This document shows, one piece after another, positions 1 through 11,403 of a stretch of DNA of 64,000 bases (position 1 is the stretch's first letter; every line of letters begins with the position of its first letter). Source of the stretch: Zychaea mexicana (Eukaryota > Mucoromycota > Mucoromycetes > Mucorales > Lichtheimiaceae); the NCBI RefSeq assembly GCF_025766255.1, contig NW_026516665.1, positions 310,001 to 374,000 of the forward strand. The letters run 5' to 3'. The notes below the pieces were generated by a model, which did not search any database, was not told the DNA's origin, and worked only from the letters and a program-made list of their open reading frames with translations. Both the position numbers and the translations under genes were made by a program.

Positions 1-864
1 TTATTGATATTCAGAGATCTTGGACTTTCCGTTCTGGTCAACAATGCCCCAATGAGGCTCGATATTGTAAGCACCGCCACCCTTCCACTTGCTGTCGTGG
101 GATTCAAAGTAGTAGTATTTGATGTCGCTATTCATCAAAGCCTTGACCACCGTGGACATTTCGTCGGTACCAGGCTTAGCGTCACCATTAGTGTCGCCTT
201 CGGACGGCCAGCCGACCTCGCCGATCACAATGTCCTTGCCACTAGCCTTGCCCTTGAAGCTGCTGAGCTGTTGCTGCAAGTTCTGGACAGCTTCGTCAGC
301 GGAAACGCCACCGAAAAAGGGGTGAATGTTGACCCAGACGATATCCGAAGCATCGATCATGTCGCTGCTGAAACCAGCGGCCGTTTCGACGGTGCCAACC
401 TTGTACTCGCCAAACTTTTGCTTGATTTCCTTGATCCTGGAGGCGACGGAAGAGGCATCCATAAGACCAGCATGGACAGCTTCGTTACCAACGGCAATGC
501 CAGAGATCAAGTTCTTGTTGGCGCCTTCCAATGCCTTTTCGAGGTTGGAGACTTCGCTGTCATCGTTATCGCCGCCAATCCAGATCGCCGCCAAAACCTT
601 CATATCGCCGCCGTTTTCTTGGATAGCGTTCAAAATGTTGGGGAGTTGGTCGCATTCTTGTGAGTAGGTACGGATGTTCATAATGCCGTTGTCCTTGAAG
701 CGCTTGATGGATTCCGAGACCTGCTCGGCGCTGTGGCAGGATCCGTCAGAACCCTTGGCTGTGTATGTGATGCCCCAGAGACTACCAGCGTCGCGTTTGG
801 TGGGAAGTGCCTGAACCAGTCCGGCAATAAGGAGCGAAGCGAGAAGAGCGAGTGAAAATTGCAT
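1..864 (-). CDS. Secreted GH17 beta-1,3-glucanase (cell wall)
   Basis: Single-exon gene of 287 residues; its stop codon occupies the first three bases of the window. Glycoside hydrolase family 17 enzymes cleave or rearrange beta-1,3-glucan in the fungal wall. The start chosen is the ATG at 864, because it begins a typical signal peptide (hydrophobic residues 4-19) followed by a Lys-Arg pair at 23-24 that could be a Kex2-type processing site; an upstream in-frame extension to 999 runs through the promoter. The two GH17 catalytic glutamates are visible: E128 in GNEAV (acid/base) and E216 in GEVGWPSEG (nucleophile). No GPI signal or Ser-rich tail follows the catalytic domain, so the protein is probably freely secreted or loosely wall-bound, as in the Bgl2/Scw group. 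A TATA-like element lies about 90 bp upstream. Exact linkage specificity and endo, exo or transglycosylase mode cannot be told. Confidence 0.93.
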   Translation of the reverse strand: MQFSLALLASLLIAGLVQALPTKRDAGSLWGITYTAKGSDGSCHSAEQVSESIKRFKDNGIMNIRTYSQECDQLPNILNAIQENGGDMKVLAAIWIGGDNDDSEVSNLEKALEGANKNLISGIAVGNEAVHAGLMDASSVASRIKEIKQKFGEYKVGTVETAAGFSSDMIDASDIVWVNIHPFFGGVSADEAVQNLQQQLSSFKGKASGKDIVIGEVGWPSEGDTNGDAKPGTDEMSTVVKALMNSDIKYYYFESHDSKWKGGGAYNIEPHWGIVDQNGKSKISEYQ

Positions 865-950
865 GGTGAGGGATGTATTGGTAAAGCTGAGCCTGCAGCA
901 AAAGGAAAGGATGATGATGAGGAGAAAAGAAGAACGACGCAAACGTGGGC

Positions 951-959
951 TTTTATAAA
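951..959 (-). promoter_or_regulatory. TATA-like box of the GH17 gene
   Basis: On the minus strand the sequence reads TTTATAAAA about 90 bp upstream of the GH17 ATG at 864. Position and sequence fit a fungal TATA element. This is inferred from sequence only. Confidence 0.5.
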
Positions 960-999
960 CTTTTTTTCTCATCCAAGATTGGGTTACCCAGACTAACAC

Positions 1000-1755
1000 C
1001 TGAACCTTCTAATTGCTGATTTAAAGGCACTCATTGCTATTCGCCATGTCTCACTGCCCATCAAGGTCCAGATCTTTCTTCCTCCGTTACTTTTTCTGCT
1101 CCAGCGAATTTGGAAGCGGAAGACGTCAAATTGTTTCAGACAAATTTCTGGGCGATCCCGCACCCCACTTTACTTTTAGTGTCACCCAGCAGGCTGGATC
1201 ATCAACTGTAAACATTGATGCTGTACAAAAAGATGGTCAGTGCACTGGCGTTCAGTCTATTAACGCTGTTAGGATTAGCTTCATTTAGGACAATGGCTAT
1301 GGCTATGTAGACTACATGACATACTGCTCTCTGTGCCGCACTTCTTTTCTGTAACCGAGTGACTGTTTCGCAATTAGTTTCTGATCTAGTCCCATTGATC
1401 TGGAACACGGCCAAATAAGCTAGTGTCATTGTTCCAAAGTAATCGCTCATGCTAGGTCCAGTTCCAAAATAATCATCATTGCAACACAAAGCACCCTGAT
1501 ATTTGTTTCACGATAATAACAATAATAAATAAATAAAAAACTCTTTATTATAATAATACTGCAAGCGAAAAAGAGAAGAGTTACTGTACAATTGTAGAAT
1601 ATGGGGGAAGAGGGTAACGTTCGGATATATGGACATGAGTGCGGCAAAAAGGTGAAGGAGAAGGTGACTGGAGCAATCAGAGGGTTCTTTTTCTTTTTGA
1701 AAATAGTAGATAAATAAGGAAAGCAGAAGGGAGGGGTATATCGTTATCAACATCA
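1000..1755. other. Intergenic, no gene seen
   Basis: The distal promoter of the GH17 gene and the 3' flank of the kinesin gene share this stretch. It is AT-rich from about 1500 and contains only short, unsupported open frames. Confidence 0.6.
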
Positions 1756-4700
1756 TCAGTAGAACGGACTGGCCACTCGTTCAGATTGCTGCTCCTGTTG
1801 CTCCTGTTGCTGTTCCATACTATCCCATCGTCGTCTCAGTTCGTCGACACTGCCGCTGCTGTGACGTTGGTAAGACATCTTGGCACGCGAAGCTCTGGTT
1901 GGTGTTTGCGAGAGTCGGTCAAACACATTGTTAGCGGGCGTGGTCGGACGTTCCAGCGTCGACAAACTAGGCATGGTTTGACGCTTGTATTGGCGCTGGA
2001 TGGAAGAGTAATTGGCTAGCGGCGATGACGGCGGAAGCGGAGGAGGGTGTTGCACCATGTCATTTACTTCAGCAGTTTCCCGTCCGTTAGGAATGGGTCC
2101 CGCTGCCGAGCCGACCAGTGACAGCTCTCGAAGTGACGCTCGGTGTCGAGGCTGCTGTGGCTGCTGCTGCTGCTGCTGTTGCTGTTGCTGCTGAAGGTTG
2201 TTGAGTGTGTATGCTCGTTTGCGCTGTTGTTGTTGCTGCTGCTGTGAGCTTGCCGACGACACTGTGTTGTTCCACGAATTCGCAGATTGTGACGACGAGT
2301 AGTCAGACTGCACTGATGAACGACGAAGATGGCTGCTTCGAATGGAAGAAGTAGAGGAGTCGCGGTCAGTAGCGTATCGTGCAAATTCAGCTGGACTGAT
2401 CATGGTGATCGGGACGGGTGACTCGGAACCTCCCGCTCGCTGCTGCCATGACAGCCGTTTCTGGATCATGTTGTAGAATCGATCCGGTGATGGTGTTGTA
2501 TCGCGACCCGGACTACGCTTGTCAACCATCGATTTGAGAGGCTGTGGTGGTTTGCTGCATCCCAGCGTGGGTGATTTCTGTGGAGACGATGGCGATTCTT
2601 CTACGGTGCTAGCTGTGCTTGGCATCAAGATGTCGTCGGCAATGAAGGAGGTGGAGGCAACGGATGACCCCGAGGAGTCCGCGCCATTGCCGCCCACGGC
2701 TGTCAATTCAATGTCCGGTTCAGGGGTGGCGATCATGCCACGAAGACCATCCTCGTAAATCTTGTCAAAGATGGTGTTGCCGCCATTAATATATTCTTCA
2801 ATCTTGGCATCAATGGGAGACGCTCCTCGCGCTTCGGCATCAGGGCTAGATCGTTCTTCGAGCTTGCGGATGCGACGCTCGTTCTCCACTGTCGTAGCAA
2901 TAGCAGCACGCTTCATGACGATCAATGTACGCCGCAGGTCCATCACTGTCTTCTCAAGGTTCTGCTGCGTCACCTGACGGTTGCATTCGCTCATGCGCAG
3001 ATCCATGATATCCTCCACCAATGATTCGGCGATACGTTTGCACTCGTCGGCCTCGAGTGACTTGAGCAGCTTGACGGTGATATCGTAAGCCATCTCAGGT
3101 GCCGCATTACTTGGGACGCTGAATTGCTCTTCGAATGCATCCATGTCTGCCCATTCATCGGTTGGTGCTGGGTTGGTGATGATTTCGTCGGCAAAGGTGA
3201 CGTGCTTCTCTGTTCGTGCGGCGGCGATGGCACTGCCTGCATTTCCCATTTCGTCCTCGAGTGATTCGCCGGCTGCTTCAGATTGCAGAGCACGGATACG
3301 CGCAGATAGATAAGAAATCTCTGCAGACATCAAGTCGATACGCTCATCCATGAGTTCAATGGCCATCGTGTCCATAGGCTCGCCTGTTGCATCGGCGTTC
3401 TCCTTTTCGGCGAGATAAATGTGCTTGCGCTCCTCAAGCAAATCCAGTTTCTCGCTAGCAAGTCGTTCGCGGCGTACAAGCAGCTGTTCCATCTCAACTA
3501 CCGCCTGCTTGCCTTGGATAAACTGGCATAAGGCCTTGTCCAGTAGCTCCTTCTTGCGTGTGGAACGGACTTGAACAGGGATGGGGTTCACCTTCTTGCG
3601 TATGCGACGATTGCCGAAGCCAAGACCACCACGAGCGACAATAGCGAAACTACCACCGACAATGTGCGAAACCCTGCCCAAAAGACGCTCGTCCAGGATG
3701 CCACCCTCGCGCACCGCCTTCTTCAGTACATTGGTCATTTGCTTGAGTTGGTTGTGGTTGATTAAGATCTCCTCATTACGCTTCTTGAGCATCACTTTTT
3801 GGTTTTCGTGCTCACGCTCCAGTCGACGCTTGGCCATGTTGGCTTCTGCCTGCTGTCGTTGCAGCTGGTGGATTCTGCGTTCTTGGGAAGACATTTGTTC
3901 GCGTACACGCTCGGCTTCTGCCTTCATTCGCTTGACCATGCGCTTCTTTTCGACCTGCAGGGTTTCGACATTGACACGCAGTGATCGGAGCAGCGTTTCG
4001 TTCTGGTTGCGTGTGGCCTGCATTGTCATTGTGGTCTGAGAATACTTGCGCCGCAATTCTTGGATTTCCGAGAGCAAGGTCTTCGTTTTTGCTTCGTAGG
4101 CATGACGAATGTCGATCAGCTGCTGCTTCTCCTTCATCTGAACAGCCATGTCCGACTTGGTTGAGACGAAGCGGCTCTTGGTGCGCATCAAGGCAGCATC
4201 ACGCTCGCGTTGCAGCTCGGCAAGTTGTGCTTGAAGGTGTGTGATCTTGTCGTCAAACTTGCGTCGCATAAACGCATATTCGGTCTCTGACTTTTCAAGA
4301 TGGGACACAAGCTTCTCCTTCACCTTGATGTCTGACTGGATCTGATGGAGCATGCGCACCATCTGTGGATTATGTTTGCTGTTTTCTTGCAAAATGAGCA
4401 TGGCCTTGCTGGTGCTATTGTTGCTATCGAACGAATGGTCCGTCGTCGATGCTACGTCGGATTGCTGTTTTGCTTTCTCCGGATCCTCCCACGATGGCAC
4501 CGCCTAAATGTAGATTTCAGAAATGTCAGAATGAGTGAGTATATACTTTGTAGTTTGGAGCCAACAATGAATATTATACATACCAGCGTCTCGATTTCGT
4601 CCAAGAGTTCGCTATCGGTACGGAAATGACCACCGTTCTCGTTACCAACAGGCGACGGGGTTGCTGAGAATGTGCCTTCATCCGAATGGGCACGATGCAT

Positions 4701-7426
4701 GTCGTTACCGTGAATACGTCGTTCTTCTTCTTCAAATGCCTCGAGCTCTTCTTCCCAAGCCTTGGCAGTGTCATCTAGAGGCTTGACGAGCTCGAGGACC
4801 TCCATACCCTTGCGTATCTCGTCGCGTGCTTTGGCGATGCTGTCCTTGACCTCTTGACGGATGTCTTCGTCCTGGTCATTGACGAAACCTTCGTCTTCTT
4901 CGAATTCAGGAATGTCTGGCTCAGGATAGCTCGTGGCAGTTGAGGTGGATGGCTTATTGGCGGTGCGGGTGTAACGCTGTCGCGAGGCAACCTTGGCTGG
5001 ACGCACTGTCGTGGTTGTACTGCTGGAAGTGGCGCTCATGCGGCCACCGCGTCGACGTCGATGGCGCTTACGTCTCTGGCTATTTGACGCACTGGGCTCA
5101 GCACGTGGTCGATTACTACTACAGGAAATTGATCCCGAAAAGCTGGCTTGTTGTTTTGCTAACGCCATCGCTTGCATGGCAGGCTTGACGCTTTCTAGAA
5201 ATACGAGTCGATCGCGTGTATCGGCTAATTCGTTGTTCAAATCCTGGATCGTCTTTTGATATTGGGCAATGATGGGATGTGTCTGCAGCTTTTGGCTCTT
5301 TTCGGCGTTGTCGCTGATGGGTCGGGGAGAGCCATCGTCGTTTTCATCGCTGTTACCGACAAATTCTCCAAGCTCACGCTCCATAAGAAGTGTGTCGCGT
5401 TCGCTCGTCACTTGAATCATGCTGGTGCTCATGTCGTCGATACGGTCACGTAGACGGGTCACTTCGCTGCGTAATGCTCGTACTTCTTCGTCGCGTTGAA
5501 TGCTGCCTGCATATGTGTCTCCAGCACCTTCTGCACGCAGAGACTGTATTTCCATGCGGAGGCGGGCAACAAGCGATCGAAGCTGATTGACTTCAATGGA
5601 GCTACCGGCGAAGTCTTGGTTGACAGTAACACGGTTCTTAATGTTGCGAGCACGATTGGCGTATTTGAGTGTGTTGAGCGTTTCCATGAAATTGCTGTCT
5701 GCTGGTGAAACGCAGGCAAGCATCAAAGTTTGGCTGTTGCCGCCCAATGAATCTTGGAGCAGTCTAGTAAGCTTAGAATCTCTGTAAGGGATATGCGTAG
5801 CCCGCCGCGTATCGTCACCAAGGGCTGAGATGACGTTTCCCAGTGCCAGCAGGCCAGAGTTGATGGCAATGCCTTCTTTAGCACGGTCGCCTTGTGCTTT
5901 TGTGCGATTTAGCTAGTAATAGATAGCGACAGTTGCGTTGCGGACGATCATGAAATGCATAAATTTGGGTGAGCTTACTATATCTGATCATTAATGATGT
6001 TATTATTCCCATTTTCAACATACCCGCTCAGAACCAGCCAAGTCGACAAAGTGGAACTTGCTAGTGAGTGTTTGGGGAGACTTGTTGCCGTTGCCCCCGT
6101 TCTCCTCATCGCCTCCGGCTGGTTGGGTCTGCTTGAGAATGACGGAGAAAATTGCATGCGAACGGGAGGACACTGTGTTCATTTCGGTGGATCCAGTTGT
6201 GCGGCACAAGGAGCCTCTGGCCAGTAAACTATATCAGCCAATTCAGGGGAATGGGGTTAAGAATGAGGAGAAGAAGATTTGGACCATCCTTATTAGCCAC
6301 CAAAAAGATCTGTCGAAACGCGACAGTGAAGAGAAAAAGAGAGAGAGTAGGGCAATATTTACCCTAGCAATTCTTCAGGGCCAGCACAAGGCTCCTCCCT
6401 GACGCCGCTCCAGTAGATGTTACCGGCAATGTCTTCACGGATAGAAATCTCTGTGGAACCAACGGAATTGCCATTCTTGCGCTTTTGGGCTGTGCTCGGA
6501 TTCAACAGGTCGATCAGTTCTTCGTTGTACAGCTCCAAGAACGATACGGCAACTTCGTAATTGTATTCTGGGTCTTGATCTGCACGTTCCTGTAATTTCT
6601 CAAAAAGCTCTAATATGCAGCGAGGTACGATGCCTATAGGAGGAAAAAAGTATAAAAGCAATGATAGGTCGACAATGGCATGTGTAATGGAGAAGGGGCA
6701 GTCAGTATAGCACATTCTGAGGTTATACAATTCCTTATTATTTTTTGTGTCATTGGTGGCGGACCTTCATTTTCGGGGTCGTTGGTGTTCTCTAAACCGG
6801 TTCCCATACTATACGTCTTGCCCGATCCGGTTTGACTAGAAAAGATTCAGCGTTTCTTTTTCATTAAGCTTCGAACATGGCTGACACTCATAGTCAAATA
6901 GATGGACGGAGTGGGGGGGGGTATGAGATATGATAGTGATGGTGCTTACCCGTAAGCTAGAATGGTTGCATTGAAACTAAACAGGAGACCAAGAAGATGA
7001 TATAAAAACAAACAAGTCAGGACGCACGCATATAATTGGAGAGAGTTAGGGACAGCCATGTTAGTATATTTTTTTTACCCGTCCATGAACTTCTGCATCA
7101 ATGGTGCAGCAGCGTTGTGATATACGTTGGCTTGGACAGTGCTGCTGTCGAACACATAATCGTAGGTGAAGGATTTGTCTGTGCCAATCAAGATTTGGGG
7201 TTCGTTGGGAATGTATGACAGGCATTCGCTGCAATTGCTGAGCTGCTCTTTCTGTGTCAATGGTCGGACACGCAAGCCCACCCTACATGTCAATGTTGAG
7301 TTTTATTTTAATACCATGTATTGAAGCTGTTGTTGTTGTTTTTGTTGTTGTTGCTTGCTTGCTGCGGTTGCTGATAGAGGGTACAGTGCAATGTATGTAT
7401 TATTACCTCACGGCAGTCGAAGTCAT
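1756..7426 (-). CDS. Kinesin-4-like motor protein, 1624 aa
   Basis: Plus-end microtubule motor of the kinesin-4 (KIF4/KIF21) type. Eight exons: 7407-7426, 7079-7282, 6950-6976, 6765-6835, 6363-6633, 6024-6228, 4584-5912, 1756-4503; phases agree and the sum is 1625 codons. The start is the ATG at 7426 because exon 1 (six codons plus two bases) joins to VGLRVRPL, the usual first strand of the motor. Motor domain is about residues 5-355: P-loop GQTGSGKT at 84-91, switch I NTVSSRSH at 215-222, switch II DLAGSE at 260-265, then [19 protein letters not shown] and a family-typical neck (RNIKNRV). Long coiled coil follows, with a basic Ser/Arg patch, then a Ser/Gln-rich tail with glutamine runs near residue 1460-1500. 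Exon 3 is only 27 nt, and intron 4 uses an atypical donor, GTCCGC. Family assignment is firm; cargo and subfamily role are not. Confidence 0.92.
2150..2250 (-). repeat. CAG/CAA repeats coding polyglutamine in the kinesin tail
   Basis: Two imperfect CTG/TTG runs on the plus strand encode two glutamine tracts (about 11 and 7 Gln) in the kinesin C-terminal tail. The CAG/CAA mixture means the tracts can vary in length between strains. A further Gln-rich stretch lies at the extreme C terminus. Confidence 0.85.
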
Positions 7427-7647
7427 GGGTGGTTGCTAGGTGGTTGCTAGGTGGACGATGGGTCTATTATGGGTATATACTCTATATACAAAGGCCTCGA
7501 TTATAGGTGTATCGAAAAATATAAGCTTTTAGGAGCTGCAAGCGAAGAAAAAGTAGGAAAGAGAGGCGAAGAAGAAGAAGAAGAAGCAAAGAAAAAGGGA
7601 AACGGACAACAAGCCGAGGGTTACTACGCTCTGTCTGTGATGCCTGG

Positions 7648-7685
<38 letters not shown>

Positions 7686-10047
7686 ATGCGTACAAGGTTG
7701 GATCGGGCTGTGTTACACAGGTGCCTTTCCCCGGTTGGTTGTTCCGATCATTCGCAAATGCATTTCATTCTTCTCGTCAATCTACGACTACAGTCTGCCT
7801 TATTCTTTGCTTTGGATCTACGGCCACCTTAGCAGCTCTAGCACTACTACTTTTGTATTGTTCAGGTCACAGGTACGCTCTCGCTCACTATCATCATACG
7901 TCCGAACTCGAATGCTAACCGGCCCCCCCGCCCTCTCCGAATCCTTATCGGTCCGGTGTCTCCGCCAATCCACCTAGACTTGCCCCCCATATTTTCTTAT
8001 CCTCCTAAGTTATTTGCTGCAGCATATGCTCGTAACGGTTTCCCTCCATCAGCTGGTGTTATTGTTTGTCGTGCATTTGTATCCTAGGCAACAACATTAC
8101 AAGCCAACCTTGAGGGTTGATTGTTGATGGCATCAAAGAAGATCGCTCCCTCTCCCTCTGCTTAGGCTAGACACTTTATACTTGTTGACAGGTAACTTGT
8201 CTAAATGTATGATTGACGGATGATAAATTTATTTTAGGGGGTCAAGTGCAACCTTTCTAATCGCCGCATGCACTACAAAGTGCTCTGTCGTGTCTTTTTG
8301 CCACGCAACGTGTTGCGCGGACAAGAGCCTTTTTTTCGTCGCTTGTGTTCAGATCCTACGTGTCACACGCGCTCTGAAAGCTCATCTGTGCGCCCGTTGC
8401 CGAATCACTTCTCGTCCGAACATGTAAAAGCGACCGATCGGAGGTACCGGGAGAGAGAGGAAGGAGGAAGAAAATGAAGAACGAGATCAGGTGATATGCC
8501 CGCGCACACACCACAGTGCGTTGTATCGAAACGACGAAACATGCATGCATTAATTAACACGACTTTTTTAATGGTGGAGGAGATAAAAATATCGATTATA
8601 TAAGAGATGAACATAATTGCACAATGTAGTTTGGTGAGGCAAGGCAGATTTTAAACTTAATGAAAGAACCTACTTTAATGCTTAATGGCTTTTGTAATTA
8701 ACATTCTATCCGTAACTCTAATCGTGACTGCTGTACTTGAGAAGTCGACGTGGCTAAAGCTATGCGATACGTACATCGTTGACTATACACCATAACCCAG
8801 GGTCCAACGTACTTGATACCTTGCTCGCCCTTCTAAATTTGAAGTCTATCTTACGTAACGTATATCATTGATTAATTATGGAATTTGCCATTTTCTAAGT
8901 AAACATGTATACGTCGACTTATATCAAGCTAAGCAGGAAAACACGGGGCTTTCATGTATTTAATTCAGCTGTGAGATTGGAGGTAGGGATAGCGCGCAGA
9001 CAGGAAATGTGTATATCCAACTTCTTAAAGCATGCATCACTGTAATGCATTGATGTTGGTCGCGATGTGATCGCCTCTACAAATGCATTAGTATGCATTA
9101 CTCAGACATGATATGATGCTGCTGCTATTTATCCCTTTATCGGTGCCTGTGTTTATCAATAATGTGTATGATATGTTTACATGTTTTGTATCCCCGTTAA
9201 TTTCATATACCAGCTTTCAATCGTCAATATCTTCCTATGTAACATTTAAAACCATCCAATATCATGAAATGACAGAGGTTGCTAGTGCAAATATTCGCGT
9301 CAACTTTCATTCGCATAAAACAGGGAAAGTCTACTTTCAATTTTAACGCGAAACGACTCTCTTGTATGTACACGACATCAGTGCAAACACAGAGATGAGC
9401 TTGGTGGAAATATATCAATTTAAAATGCACTTGCCATGATTATAATGCTGCAACACGTGAAATCGGCCGTGTACTTTTCAAAAAGCAGCTCATAAGGGGG
9501 ATTGACTGAATACAGGACAGCTTCCTGTTCACTGATTCAAAAGTACATTTCAAAGATGTTCCCGTCAGAATATGTAGAGTACTGTTTCGATAACCAATGA
9601 TGGCTACTGGCACATGATGATACGGCTCAACATTGCGCATGCGCGCTTGTAATATTGCTAATAACCATATACAGCATCGCTATTGTTTTACCAGACCCCT
9701 TCGCCCAGAAGTATATATGGTGCAGGCTCTTTTCGCTTACATTGAGAACAAAAGTTGCCGCACGCATCAATCAAACGAAAGTGAGACTTAAAGCGGATAC
9801 CGTTCATCACTTAGTGGTTTCTAGGTGTTCTTTGTATCTTAAATCTTTTTGTAGGTTTATTTGGATTTTAGTGCAGTTAGCACAAGACGAAAAGCAAATG
9901 TACAGTTGAGATGTGGTGCTTTATTATTAAATTACATGCATGGGAATATGGGTGATGAATGATGAATGATGTAAAAGGAGTAGATAAACAAATGCAATAG
10001 TTATAGGGCGTGCGGAAAATGCGTAAAGATAGTAAATGTGAGCTTAT
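7427..10047. other. Long intergenic region, no supported gene
   Basis: The 5' flank of the kinesin gene, followed by about 2.4 kb in which all open frames are short, low-complexity or unlike any protein I recognise. It holds a CT microsatellite (separate entry) and several copies of short AT-rich words around ATGCATTA near 9030-9100. No tRNA B-box was found. The last 100 bp would be the ureF 3' flank. Confidence 0.6.
7654..7682. repeat. (CT)n microsatellite
   Basis: About 14 uninterrupted CT units on the plus strand, some 230 bp upstream of the kinesin start. It could act as a GAGA-like promoter element, but nothing here proves function. Confidence 0.9.
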
Positions 10048-10876
10048 TTAGCTGTTGAATAACCGTGTGTAGAGTCGATCATGCATGCCTTGACATACAT
10101 CAAGGAGCGGGTTGGTTTGACAGCAGTCCTCCATTGGGATGTCCGCAGTTTCCTTGACAATGCGTTCGATTGGTTCCCGCGACTGAAACAGAAGCTTCTG
10201 AGCTTCGTACGGGCCAATAACGTTCATCCGAACTGCCGATGAATATAGCGTCCGTGTAAAAAGGTATAACCACAAATGGAGGGTATTTTCTGTTGTAATA
10301 GCTCCTGGATCAATAAACCTCTCCACCTAAGCAAACCCGTCTCTCCTTCACCTTATAGTATGTCGAATAAAAGTACTTACCAAGATCCACTTTGAGATAA
10401 CGGCATACAAGACCAAAGCAAATAGGAAAATGACCATCGACCTTTTCTGCACGGATCATTGTCTTGAACCGTTTCATAATGGAGATATCCAAGCCATTGT
10501 CATTCTCTGATGTCTCTGTGAAGCACTTGAGATAAAGCGTAACCATCGCAACGCCCTGAGCTAGTGAAGCACGTCGTCCAACCGTGTTGGCCACCATGAC
10601 AGCATCGCAGACCGCATCGCATTCTTCAAGCCAGTCCAGGGGATCGGCATGGTCGAGTGCTTCAAAACCCGCGCGAACAAAACTGGACGTGTTGCATGCA
10701 TAGTTGTGGTTGGCACTGGTGACAAACTCGGTCAAGTTGGTCGAGTCGAGTAGACCTGCTTGGTGTGTAGCCTCGAGACCCGACGAGGCCACGAATCCGC
10801 CAGTTGGTAATGCTGAATCGGTCAAAATGTATAGCAGCCAGCTGCTGGTTTCATTCGATACAAATGGTATAGTCAT
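10048..10876 (-). CDS. ureF: Urease accessory protein UreF
   Basis: UreF works with UreD and UreG to load nickel and CO2-carbamylated lysine into apo-urease in the cytosol. Two exons, 10381-10876 and 10048-10304, give 250 residues. The ATG at 10876 precedes the family-typical start: SSWLLYILTDSALPTGGF, with the LPTGGF motif near residues 20-30. The intron donor is GTAAGT; the acceptor chosen is the CAG at 10305, not the nearer TAG, because only it keeps frame and yields VDLGAITTENTLHLWLYL running into SSAVRMNVIGPYEAQ, the most conserved UreF region. Urease itself and the other accessory genes are not in this window, as is normal for fungi where urease genes are dispersed. It is divergently transcribed from clpX. 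Confidence 0.93.
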
Positions 10877-11403
10877 GGACAAAAAAGATAAAGTGTTTTA
10901 TTAAATAAAAGATAAAGAGGAGGAAGGAGAAGAATCCGGGGATTTGGGGAAAAGTGTGGAGGGGGCGCTGGTTATATATAAGGACGAAAATAAACCTATC
11001 TTATCTCGTTTCGGGATCTCAGCTCGGGTGGGACATTGAGATATGTATGTGAGAAGAAACAGGGTGATTGCAACCCGTTCTTTTCCCCGTGCTGTGTAAT
11101 CAATCGTTAGAGTGAAAATAGCATGAATCCAAGCAGCGGCATGGCCTAACAAAAAATAGTGTGCAAAAGAAAAGCAAATCTTGTTACGTACACTCCCTGT
11201 CTCACGAGCCCTCCCTTGAATCTCCCAACCGCCGAGGGGGTTCGTCGATGACAACGGATTAAAGTCAGCTGAGATTTGATCAAAGCAGCAGGACCGAGCC
11301 CGCAAACGCAACCCTGTTCTCTCTTTTGCAACCAGCATACTTTCTTTTGCTTTAGCCCACCTACAACCCACCCTTTACTCCACCCAAAACATCTTCAACA
11401 ATA
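10877..11403. promoter_or_regulatory. Divergent promoter between ureF and clpX
   Basis: A 527-bp region separates the two start codons. A long open frame on the minus strand (10901-11371) has the composition of non-coding DNA and no recognisable family. The sequence must hold both promoters; no specific element is claimed. Confidence 0.5.

Noticed and set aside
7451..7918. 155-codon plus-strand frame upstream of the kinesin
   Set aside because: Low-complexity (Glu/Lys then Ser/Leu from the CT repeat); no family, and it lies in the kinesin 5' flank.
10305..10330. Nearer TAG acceptor for ureF intron 1
   Set aside because: It breaks the reading frame; the CAG at 10305 restores frame and the conserved UreF sequence.
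10901..11371. 156-codon minus-strand frame between ureF and clpX
   Set aside because: Occupies the divergent promoter, has no recognisable domain, and composition is unlike coding DNA.
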